From NCBI GenBank assembly GCA_013399115.1, contig VXAA01003176.1, forward strand, positions 184,079-248,078: DNA of 64,000 nt. Direction: 5' to 3'. The stretch comes from Anseranas semipalmata. Its lineage: Eukaryota; Chordata; Aves; Anseriformes; Anseranatidae. This document shows positions 41,828 to 53,847 of this stretch, one piece after another (the first letter of the stretch is position 1; every line of letters begins with the position of its first letter). A model generated the notes under the pieces. The model did not search any database. It was not told where the DNA came from and saw only the letters and a program-made list of their open reading frames with translations. A program made the position numbers and the translations under genes.

Positions 41828-42866
41828 TAAAAAGAAAACAAACAACACAACAACAACATACCTAACCTGAGACTGACAAATAGTTAATTAATATCCACTG
41901 TTACTACATTTTAGGTAACAAGGTAACTTTTCGCCCTTGAGCAGCAATGGATATGCTGGCTCAACAACATACAGAAATATTCTACAGCAACAAACTGCAA
42001 CCTAAAATATCATCCTTTTGCTTGTGTTGTGTATTATTTTAGGAATGAATCTTCACAGAAATTCTAAAAGGCCATGCAGACTCCCATAGTAGCATTCAAA
42101 CACAAGGCGTGCTCAAATGGCCCATATAGTCTGTCACCTTCCATGAACTGTCCAGCCATTACAGAACCAGAGAACCACGTGTCCTACAGTTTGAGTTCCT
42201 TCATCTGTCCTAATTCCTAATATCATGGAGTTGGAACATGATCACTTGCCTTCATGTGGGCTTTGCTAGGAAGTAAGCCAACCAGAATAGTGCTTGCAGG
42301 TCTGGAACACAGATCTAAATGAATATACACAGATATATAGCCTAATNTAAAAAGAAAACAAACAACACAACAACAACATACCTAACCTGAGACTGACAAA
42401 TAGTTAATTAATATCCACTGTTACTACATTTTAGGTAACAAGGTAACTTTTCGCCCTTGAGCAGCAATGGATATGCTGGCTCAACAACATACAGAAATAT
42501 TCTACAGCAACAAACTGCAACCTAAAATATCATCCTTTTGCTTGTGTTGTGTATTATTTTAGGAATGAATCTTCACAGAAATTCTAAAAGGCCATGCAGA
42601 CTCCCATAGTAGCATTCAAACACAAGGCGTGCTCAAATGGCCCATATAGTCTGTCACCTTCCATGAACTGTCCAGCCATTACAGAACCAGAGAACCACGT
42701 GTCCTACAGTTTGAGTTCCTTCATCTGTCCTAATTCCTAATATCATGGAGTTGGAACATGATCACTTGCCTTCATGTGGGCTTTGCTAGGAAGTAAGCCA
42801 ACCAGAATAGTGCTTGCAGGTCTGGAACACAGATCTAAATGAATATACACAGATATATAGCCTAAT
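41828..42866. repeat. 519-bp direct duplication, probable assembly artefact
   Basis: 41828-42346 and 42348-42866 were compared line by line and show no difference. Both start TAAAAAGAAAACAAACAACA and both end CAGATATATAGCCTAAT. They are separated only by one N. A real duplication with no divergence joined exactly at an N is much less likely than an unmerged contig overlap. Just before the first copy lies a tandem pair of a 19-base AT-rich unit (41789-41826), the kind of sequence at which contigs end. Confidence 0.9.
42347..42347. other. Single-N contig join between two copies of the same sequence
   Basis: One N stands exactly between the end of the first 519-base copy (41828-42346) and the start of the second (42348-42866). 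This suggests a placeholder where two overlapping contigs were abutted instead of merged. Confidence 0.85.
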
Positions 42867-45863
42867 TCAATCCAGCCATAAACCTTGTCATATATCTGAT
42901 TCTATGCCAAGCTGTACTAAGAATGTAATGGAACCTATTCTTGCAAAGAATGCACTCACTGACTTCGAAGCAAGCAGGTCTATGAACTGTAGTATCAGTA
43001 TGGGGTAAGAGACGCTTTCTACAGTACTAAAGAACAAGAAGGGAATAATGTAAGGTTCATAGGCACATCTTACCCTGTCTATCCTTAAGAGTGATCAGCC
43101 TATCACAGAAGAGCACAAGGAATATTTTGACTGATTGTCTTTGAGAGTTTGATACTGGGAAGTTTCCATTTCTTTAGCAGATAAATTTCATCAAAGGTTC
43201 ATAATGATACTGCAGCCAACTAGGTTGACAGTGAAGAGTGTGATACACTTTTCAGTTGGAAGACAATGTTGTCATCTTTTGCATCACTTAGTCCACAGTT
43301 CTACTGCCAGAATCCTCCTTTGTCTTTCCAGAGAACACCATAAAAATCTGAGTCAATCATAAAATGAAAAACAAACAAAAAAAGCTAACAAGTTCAAGAA
43401 ATATGGAAATTTCATCCCTTGCATCCCAGTCTCTTCTTTTCCCCTTGCCACTAGTTTTTAACCACTTTGCCACTGCTGCTGTACAGAAGAATGGGATGAT
43501 ACAAAAGGGCTAGTCTCATGTTGGCAAATCCTAATGCAAAAAGGATATCTTTGTACTGCTTCCTGATGATGTAGTTCATGGGAATAAAGATTAAAACTGT
43601 AGGCTTATTACTTACATTCCTTTTACTTCACTTCCCTTCCTTTTTCATAGGTCAGTATATAAACTCTGGCATCTCTCCCCTGCCACCAGGGTAATATGGT
43701 GGCAAGTGTTAAGAGGCACACGTTTCTTAAGTAGTACGAGAGATGTGAAAGGGTTATTTGAAACTCTTCAGTTTTTGTACATCTCAATGAATCCATTTCA
43801 GGATTCAGCTAATTCTCCTCCAAGACTTAGCTAATTTGAAATGACAGGCTTTTAATTACATATGACATACTATCCAATTAAATGTAGAATCTATTTTCAA
43901 CAGTACAGTATTACTTGAAAAGTTGAGATTTGTCAAAAATATCAGATATTCTCCAAATGGTTTCCTCAAAAATGAAAAAAATAGAGTATTACAGCTTGTT
44001 AAATATTCAGTAAAAGACTTTTTTTTTTTTCCTCCATGTCCTGCAGAATATCCTGCCACTCATGTAGCTTTTATTAGAGTCAGAAACAGTCAGAGCAGGT
44101 TGCTGTTCTTCATTCATTGTGAATTTATGGAAAGTTGTTTAAAATGGATTACCCAGTCTTATATGAATATAATAAAATTTGGAAGAAAAATGCCAGGAAA
44201 AAAAATCTGATTATGTTCTCAAAAGCAATTATAAATCAATAGTTCAAATTCACTATACATGATATTTATGTATTTATCCTCATCATAGGTTCGATTACCT
44301 TACTAGTATTCATGAATACAGAAGACATGACTCCTGTATGCTCTCACAAGGAAAGAAAACATTAATGTCCTCTTTTTGTTTAAACGATGAAAAGAATACC
44401 AAGAGGCTAAGCTGTTCAAGCAGTCACAAACAAAATCTAGGGCAGTGCTGGGAACAGAAGTTTGCCATTTCTTATTCACTCCTAATCACATGATAATCCT
44501 TCTCTATCAATCAACAAGTGAATTTAAAAGCAGTGATTACATATCATCAGTAGAGATGATCTAATATCTGAGCATGAAGATGTACAACTGAACTTCAGAG
44601 AGATCAGAAAAATCACAGTATGCACTTTTAAAATAAATGGTATTGTTTGCTTGATCTATTCTAATAACATTGAGTCGGTAAAACTATTTATATATTCACT
44701 GTAAAATATGCCTGCTGTGCTCACTTGCTCAATGCATACTACAGAATTTACATGCACAGAATTCTCTCACTAAAAAAGTCCAAAGATACATGCAGTGCTG
44801 TCATACTGTCAACATTTTGGAACAGGATCAAAATACATGCAACACTTCTACATTTGTATCTCTGCTAAATCATGCACTTTTTTTCAGTCAGGAAGTCAAT
44901 ATCATTCTGAAGTTCCAGAATTTACACAGTTCAAGGCACATGTTATAAAACATATTAGGTGCTACTAGCAAGTATAGGTGTTTAAGATATCAAATGATAT
45001 TCATATAAAATTACTTTATAATGTTTTAATAAAAGAATACTAAGTTGCTAAGTAAATCACAAGGTTAGAAATGCAGGTGCAATATGCAGGCTTAATTTGA
45101 ACTTTCCTGAAAACATACATATTCTAGCACAATTTCTGTTCACACGGATCACAATTGGTTTTCCCTAGCACCTCCCTATACAGTGAATAGATAAGGATGA
45201 GTCCATGTCTATGGTTCTTTACTTTTGAAAACTACCTTCTTCAGTACCAGGCCTATTTATGCACCATATAAATTCTGAAGCAAAGATAAAAATTACTTTT
45301 GAAAATAATCAGAAACGTCCATTAGTTTATAAACACCTGAGACATACTGTCAGTTCTTCAAGGTACTTCACCTTTTCATACTTCTTAAAGCGCATCATTA
45401 AAAGCACATTTCCCATCAATTCTCACTTCAGTTTGAAGCAATTTTGAGTTTTCACTACCTCTGTGAAGTCTAGCCCTAGCTCTTTTCTATTGGGCATCTG
45501 AAAAATAAGGCACATGCAATTGCTAATGACCTTTAAGTTGCTTGTTTTCGGGGACTTACTAAGCATTGCAGAGGTAGAATAGTATTTCCAAGGCAGTGAC
45601 CAAGTGGATAAACCTTCTCCTTACACCACCTGCAATCTTGCTGTCCCATTCACAACATAAATTCAGACTTTTGCAACTAACACATTTCCTATAGAAAGTA
45701 TTTTTACTCACAATGTAATCCTTGCTCATACTAAGATCTTAGCTTTTCGTGTGTACAGAAGGAAATAGGGTAAGATAATTTCTCTGTACACTTATATTTG
45801 TAGTATAATTAAGATTATACCTAAGCTTGAACTAAGCTAGAATCCATCATACTATATATACAT

Positions 45864-45890
45864 AACAACAACAACAACAACAACAAAAAA
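45864..45890. repeat. CAA microsatellite
   Basis: About seven AAC/CAA units are followed by an A run. A similar CAAA/CAA tract lies at 16040-16080. Confidence 0.85.
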
Positions 45891-46073
45891 CATAGAAAAC
45901 ATCAGTCCCATGCCAAAAAAAGAGCTTTCCTTTCAATAAAATACAGCAGATGGATACATGGAAGACACTACAAGGAAACAATATCACTTAGCATGATAAG
46001 CAGAGTTAATTAATTAGACCAGCAATGAGTTATCTCCAGACTTTTTATAGACAACACTACAACAACAACATCA

Positions 46074-46074
46074 N
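46074..46074. other. Single-N ambiguous base or contig join
   Basis: An isolated N follows a CAACAACAACATCA tail and precedes GTATGTATTTTTTTTTTC. I saw no sequence shared by the two sides, so this could be a join without overlap or an unresolved base. Confidence 0.8.
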
Positions 46075-49000
46075 GTATGTATTTTTTTTTTCTTTTAAAG
46101 GGTAATTTGAGGTAACTTTGTAAAAATATTTTTAGGAAAATCATCATTATTGTGAAAAACAGTATTGAGGATTCTTACAAATGCTAATTTAAAAAAATAG
46201 CAAGAAAGCTGGAGTCTGACTGAAAGCAAAATAGGAAACTCAATCATAGAAATGGTAGATGTCTTACAAGTAAAAACAAACAGTAAAAAATAAAAGCAAG
46301 AAAAAATAGAAATAGATATAAAGATAGAAAAGGAATAGAATAAATGAATAAAATGCAATAGAAAAGGAAAGGAAGACCACATTGAAAAAGGACTGAGAAA
46401 AAAATCTAAAAGTTGCAATTTAGAGCAGTGGGGAATAGGTAAATTGAACCAATTTTGAATTGGCACTATTAGAAGCAGGGGGAGATGACAGGGGATGAAG
46501 GGCTCAGAGGAATATCTTCAAGAAAGATATTATCTGAGAGAAAGACCAGTGGAACAGCCAGACGGGTTAAATGGCAAGACAAGATCACATCTAAAAAGAT
46601 TCTCCAGGCGTTTAAATCCAGAAAGTAGAGATAACACGGATGGGGCAAAAGAAAGAGTTGAAGAATATGATATGGCAGGTGAGAAGCAGGGAGAGAGACA
46701 GACACTGAACAGAATGACATCTCTGAAACAGGTGGAAGGGCTAGAGAGGGAGAACAGGTAAGACAGTTGAGGACCTATGGTAAAACAAAGGGAAAACAGC
46801 TGTGGAAAGTTCACCTCATGCCTTACCTATTTTTTGTGGAAAGTGCTTGGCAAGATTCTGTTTCAAAGGACAGTAGAGGAGAAAGTTTGAGGGATGAATC
46901 ACAAATAGTGAAGAGGTGGTTAGACTGGATGGCAAACTGTAAACAAAATCTATTACAGTGGATTGTAGGACTAAGGAAACTCAGCTCAGCATCTGCCTAT
47001 TTGAAAATAACAATTTTACAAGTCATGTGCTAGAATGTCTACAGCTCCTATTAGCACACAGACTAAACCCAGTGTAAATTGGTAATCTTCATAATCACCT
47101 TTTAAAAATTGCCTGCAGATGAAGATTTATTCACCTAGAAAATTCCCATATAAGTTAGAGTAGCAAATATGTTTGAGAACAAGAGATTTGGCAAATGCAA
47201 GAACAGCATAATTAATGAGCTATTCATGTAATATATTTGCTCAGCTCTATTAAACACTGCACCAAAAATAAAAGAAAAAGAATCAACATCACAATATTTG
47301 TTTAAATGCACTCGAGCACTATTCAGTACTTACAGGGTTTACCAAACATAATGGAGCTTACCGTGGTATCAGCAACAATATTACTGGATAGCGGATAATT
47401 ATCCAAAGCCCTTCAAAATAAAATCATGTTACACTTAAACCTCTGTTAGGTGCCAAACAATACAAAGACATATTAGGAGAAATGTTTAGATCAACCACAA
47501 AACCACAGCAAAATCACGTTCTCTTATCTAAAGCTGCTTTTCACATGGGACCATATTGTCATCTAAGCCTCCATGAATGTAATACAAAATCAGTAAATGA
47601 GAAGTTCTTATCTGTCCCAGCTGTAGCTGCTAACCCCATCCATGCAAGGTGGAGATGCCTCAGTAGCTTGTTTAACACTAGCTCAGGCACAGGTGTCGGT
47701 CTAGTTGTAGAAGCCAAGCAGACTAAGATAAGGCACAACCTATCAGTAGTACAGTTTTATTTACTGTAAGCATCTTTGAAATACAGTTCTAAAATAAAAC
47801 ATGGAATTAAGCTGTGATATGGGCTTTTGTCTAAATTGTTTGCAAATTTGGTGATTCAATTATAGTCAGTAGTCTCCACTGACTATTTTTAAACCAAAAT
47901 GTGCGAAAGCAAAATGAAGTTCACTGTGCTGTGAATACACTAAAGCATCCCACCAGCAAATGAAGAAAAAGCAGATTTAAACAACTAGCTCCGAAAAGGT
48001 CCATAATAACAGAAAAATAATATAACTTCTATCTATTTTCAAATATTAAAGCAGCATTATAGCAAGCACTTTTATTTGCTGCCTATGGATCCATTTAAAG
48101 TATGCACCAATACAGTGGATCTGTTTGACTATGATGGTTGCAAGATTAAATACTAGCTGGAAAAGGACAGTGTGTTACTGTATAAACAGAGTAGCCAAAT
48201 AATTTAGATTATTTAGACCTATCACCGTGCATGGATCTTATTTCTATCCAAATCTGTAAGGTATTTGCCAAGTGCACTTTCATCAAAGATTAACCCTTCA
48301 TGTTAGGATGTAGAGGTGCCATTTCAAACCTATAAAATGACTGTTCAGTAAACCTTACCTTAATGTATGGCTAACCTGCTTAAAAATTCTATCCTAGCCT
48401 TCAGGCCTTGCTTTCAAATCCCTCATTCATTATCCATTTGAAACAATTAATTGATTGCAATTAAATCCAATATAAGGTCACAACATAACTTGCCCTTACT
48501 CACTGTATAGTTATACACCAACAGTAATTCTTAACGTAGCAGTAACCAGTCTGCGGAGAGTACACTGTCTACGGGTCAACTTAACTTATACAGCCTATTT
48601 TGCACAGACAAATTTTTGTGCAGTATTAGGAAAACCATCATAAGACATCCTTCAGTTTATATCGATTCTTTTCATATGCTGTCTTTGAAAGAATTAAGTC
48701 AAATTCCTACCAATCCAACCTGTGATTGATTTTTCCAACTGATTCCATCTTACAGCTTTTGTTCATTGTTTGTTTTGAAACTCAGGGTATGAACATTTCT
48801 TGACTGTGGTATTTGTTAGCAAGCTAAACATTGTTCCATACTTAACTACAAAATGTTTATTTACTAAGCTTCTTGTGCAAGTACCTAATTTAAAAATAAA
48901 TAAAGGAGAAGAAAAAAAGAACAGTTTAGGAATGAAACAGTTACAAAAGATGAAGAAAACAGCTGCATTATTTTGAATGCTCATCTATTTCCTCACTGTG

Positions 49001-51489
49001 CTTGTTATTTGCTATGTTTAAGACCTGATTTATTTATCTATTTAGGTGGCATGCAAGCCAAAAGGAGAAATGAATCTAAAATGACACTACAAATTAGTTC
49101 TCAAGGCAGACTTGAAATTAATTGTGTTCTGCAATATCTCTCATAATTGCAGGGTAGTTTAAGGACATACTGCAGAATCACAACAGTCAAAAGAACTTCA
49201 AAGGCAACTTGAAACTGCAACACTGAATATAGGAGGGGTAATGTAGGAACAGGTGAAAATGGGTGAGAAATAGAAAAGTTTAGAACTGCACATATTGTTG
49301 TTCTCTTGTTTTTCCCTGGTCTCACCACCAAAGCAGCAGATCTAGTTTAACTCGGCCTACTGAGTTTTAGGTAAGACTGTTTCTTCTGTTTGATATCTCA
49401 AAGTGATACTTCAAGAATTCTTGCAGGACATGCAAATCCAACTGAGTAGTTAAGGTTGATCCTGCAGGACTTGAATCTCAAATCACCATTAGAATATCAT
49501 GAGAAAGATCACCAGGGACAAAAGCAAAATTTGAAGTCAGGCACATGGCTTGTACATGTAGATACACAGATGGTAAATATCAGGTAATCTCTGTACCGTT
49601 ACTCGCGATGAGGTCTTACCAAGGCAATCATTTTGGTGAAATTTAAATCTCTCACAAAGTATTTTCTAGAAACAGGACTTAAAGATATATCTTCCTAATT
49701 AGTATCAAACCCATTAAATGATGCCTAATTTGATTTTTCCCACTTAGATAAGAAATAACGTAATTCTTTCCAATACTCTCAGTATTTCCTTCCCCCTAAT
49801 AATATGGTTAAAGAGAACCTGGACCTTGGTAAGTTTTCTAGACTGTTAATTGCAACTTTTTTGAAGCTTTATTTTTACCCCCATAAAAAATATTTCTAAG
49901 TATCTTTCACTTTAGAAAGTATTTCGTTAGCATGAAAGTGTTAATTTTGACAGTTATAAAGTTTTAACATACAAGTAAAAGCTTTTCTAGTAATTTCTTT
50001 CATATTTCACATAAATCTTAAAAACATTGGTTTAAAGCAACTAAACTTATTTTAGGATTTATTTTGTTCTTATGCCAGTCTTTAAATTTCATTGAATCAA
50101 AATGATCTTTTTAATAGATGCTATACTTTGAAACCCCCAGATAAAAGACTTTGCACAGAAAATCAGCATTTTGTTCCAATTTGAAAACAATCAGATTAAA
50201 ATAAAATAAAATAATGAGTTTCTCACAGAAATAGAAATTCCAAATTGAGATCATCCCACCATTATCTTCCAACTAACTTGATGTCTTGGCTTTTGCAGTT
50301 AGGATTATCCACTAGTTTATCTTGGTTAGAATTCTAGTTAGAAAATTCATGTTGTTCTTTCAAGCAAAAAAATAACATCTATGTAAGTATGACTAATACT
50401 TCATCCGTAAATGCTTTACGCTGTTTCACTGCCTACAAATATTAACTTGCTTCCTGGTTTTGCTCTCTTTAAGCAGTCAGGAAAGCATCATAATTCAATC
50501 CACTGCATATGTGCACAGTTTGTCACATTCAGTTTTATACCAGTAGGAAGAATAAATTAGAATCTGTAACAAGACTTAGCTCTATGGTTCATCTGTAATT
50601 GCTATTATTTGGTTACATATTTCCACAGTATTAACCAGTAAAGTGAGAGCTGATTGAAACTTTTATAACTATTCAAACCCAATTCCTTAGAAAACTTAAA
50701 AACTTCAACTTATATTGTTCCATACATTGTTTATATTCTCTGTTGCATAATGTATGAAGCTCACAGTAGCTAGCAAAGTTGTCATACACAAGACAACTTT
50801 GGGTAAGATCTAAGGTGTTGTGACTTTGCTGTCATTGGAATCTATGCTGCTGATTTCTCATAAGAGATTAATCAGGTACAAATGTTGCTTAAAACCCACA
50901 CCAATGCATCCTCCTCCTGATTTTTTGTTTGTTTTGTTTGTGTTTTGTTTTGTTTGTTCTGTTCTGTTTCTTCCCCACCCCCCATTAGAGCCAAAGTGAC
51001 TATTGGCCACTGTTTGGTTACTATACTTAATAAAATGATTTCTGTTTTTAAAGTAATGCAGAAAAACATGAGTTAGTAATTCACTTACAAAGAATTACAG
51101 ATAATTCACTCACAAATATCACTTACAGATAGTCAAGAAACTATCATAGTTTTGGGGAATATCACATACATTGGTCAAGCATCACAGCTACTGTGAAATA
51201 GATAAGGTTAATTAGTAGAGCTAGTCAGGACAATTAGAGAAAGACAGTCTCGAGTATAGCAATTAGAGCAGCTGTCTAGGATAAGGAAAGCAAAGTCTCT
51301 CTGTGAGTCAGGTTTCCCCCAGACAAAAGAGATGCCTGTTAGTAGGATGATTTGATCACCGGCATTTCATTTCACAAGAAAGATATCATTTTTGTCTCAT
51401 GCGAAATGTCAACAATTATTTTCACAAAATAAAATTCCAGCCCTAGCAACCATCTCTGATTTTGGCGGTCCTGCTTCTAAAGAAAGGAG

Positions 51490-51585
51490 AACAGGCCCAC
51501 AGACCAAGAAATGAAATTTTTGCCCAAGGTCACCCAGGAATTTGGTGACAGGTAGGAAGAGAAGCCAGATATACTGACTCACACA
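51490..51585 (+). mobile_element. MIR-like ancient SINE remnant
   Basis: The stretch contains TTGCCCAAGGTCACCCAGGAA followed by GGTGACAGG and an AGCCAGAT-type phrase, in the same order as the tRNA-derived MIR core (TTGCCCAAGGTCAC, CAG, GTGGCAGAGC). MIR copies predate the split of mammals and birds, which fits the strong decay. Confidence 0.5.
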
Positions 51586-53815
51586 ATAAGAAGGCTGCTC
51601 TTGAAATGGTAGCTATTTCTTAGTGCAAAATAGTCTGAGTCATTGTTAGCTGCCTTTATATTAATAAAACTGTACCTAATTTGGAACTGATATTCTAGCG
51701 TGCAGTTAGCTTATATTTTAATAAAATACATCCAGCTGCTGACTTTTAAAAAATTCCAGTCCACACTATAGCAAGAAGAGCTCATTCCCATTCTGCACTG
51801 ACACACAGACAGAAACCCTTGATTTTATTACGTGAAGATCTGATTAGGGCTATTCTTCCAGTTTCTGTAGTATACTACACAGACACTACAGCAAGGATCT
51901 GTGCAAAAGTTAAATTTGCTAATCTTATTACTCCTGCTCTGGAGTCACTTTGTATCTTCACATGCCTGCACACTGATCAACATTTGGTCTCTCACATACT
52001 ACAGCATTGTGCATGGTCTGACACCAGTCCACTTCCTCAAGATGTTTGGTCTGCTCAGATCTGCAGATACTCCTGCATCAACCAAACACCTCCTTTTATG
52101 AAATGTCACTACCTTATATTCCCGATATAATCTGTTATAGTCCTCCAAATCTCCTAGAAAGGACAATTCTAGTGATTTTAAGCATAGGGCAAAGGTTTTT
52201 ATTTAGCGTACGGTGGAGGCTATTCTTGTGTTGTTCACTCTAAGGGATTCTAAAGCAAGGATACAAGTATTTTGAGTTGTAGGAATCCAACTCTCAGCAT
52301 CGTCATTTCTATTTTAGCATTGTGTTAATGCAAACAACAGGTAGCTTCCAGATACCTTAGAGTCTAACTGAAGATTTAGATACCTAATTTTAAACATCAA
52401 GACTGGAAGAATAATCATCCTTGTTCTACTCAAGCTCTTCCAGCAGTGTTTGTTTTGATTAGATAAATGTAAAATAATTAGAAAACTCTCAATATGAATG
52501 CTTTGCTGTATTCTGGAACACCTTATCATGCTCTATTTTGTCTTGCTTCATATAGCTCAAAATTTCATGCTGGCACTAGCAGCTGTGCTTTTTGTTTCAA
52601 AACTGAGTTTTCCATTATCTTTTGTGCATTTTTCATCAGACATGAAACAGGGCAGAAACTATTTGGTGTTCTGTAATATATCTGTCATGTGCAGTGCCCT
52701 GCATAGTAAATGTAGAAGTGCAATCTGTTGTATTGAAAAAATTAACTTGTAACAATGTGTAGAACACTGAATATTCACATTGTTTTCCTTCCTTCCTCAC
52801 ATGTTCACATGACTCAAAATGTGAGCAGCGTGCAGAAAAGCATCTTATGTAGAGCTGTAGGATGCCACTGAGCAATTCAGATCAGAAATTTTAGAAGACA
52901 AAGTACTCTCCTGAGAGATGTGGGCATTTCAAATTTAATCCCCCTATCCCAACCTAATCCTTTTAATTCCAGATGAAAAACTGAAGTTGTTTCCTTTTTA
53001 GAACTTGACATGTACTTAAAATGAATCATCTAATCGCATATTCTTTCCTTACAGAACACGATTAATTCTTCTGATTTTGTGAGCTGTGGCTAACTGAAGA
53101 ATTAAGGAAGTTTTCAATCTATTTATCTCCCAGATATGTTAAAACAGTGCTACAAAATATACTATTGACTTTGATGGTCTCTTGCTAACAATCATTAAAT
53201 AATTAAAGTTTTAATAAACTCACAAATATTGAAAGTAATGCATTTTCAGAATACAAAAGAGCAATCACTGATATAGCTGTCTTAGTTTTATAGTCTTTAT
53301 TGTACTTAATAACCATGTAAATTTTTTCCAATTTCAATATAAACCTCAAAGTTATACCTGTCCTGCTTTCACCTCCTCAGTTTACAAGTTCTTGAACCCT
53401 TTTATAAAGGGTCTAATTTCAGTGTTCTTTTGAGTTTTGTCAAGTATTGAGAATCTTACTTTTCTCCAGGAGCTTTAAGGCTGCTATCATGGCAGCAGAC
53501 CCCTGTCCAGCTACACTGGTTGTCGTCCCTTAGAGTTTCATCAGCATCACTGAGGTTTCATTCACTTTCTCTTCTAGGAGACAAGTTTATGGGAATACTC
53601 CTTGAAAAATGTATTCTGAAGGATGATGAACATTCTTAGTGGAATATCAGCAAGTGGAATATTTGAGGTAGAATTCCTGATTTCTTGAAAACGATTACAG
53701 TATTTCCAATTAAGGTCAGTAAACCACACTGAAGAAATAATGTCCAAATAGATATTTACTTATCCAACAAGAATTCAGATAAAATGAATACTAAAACTGC
53801 TACAAAACAAGAATC

Positions 53816-53847
53816 AGAATAACCCCTAAGGAGAATAACCCCTAAGG
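53816..53847. repeat. 16-bp perfect tandem duplication
   Basis: AGAATAACCCCTAAGG is repeated twice head to tail with no mismatch, suggesting a recent slippage or indel event. Confidence 0.9.

Noticed and set aside
41828..42866. Recent biological segmental duplication
   Set aside because: The absence of any difference and the single N exactly at the junction fit an assembly overlap better.
46095..46466. 123-codon minus-strand open frame resembling a membrane protein
   Set aside because: It is the reverse of an A-rich low-complexity stretch, giving Phe/Ser/Leu-rich sequence with no family signature.
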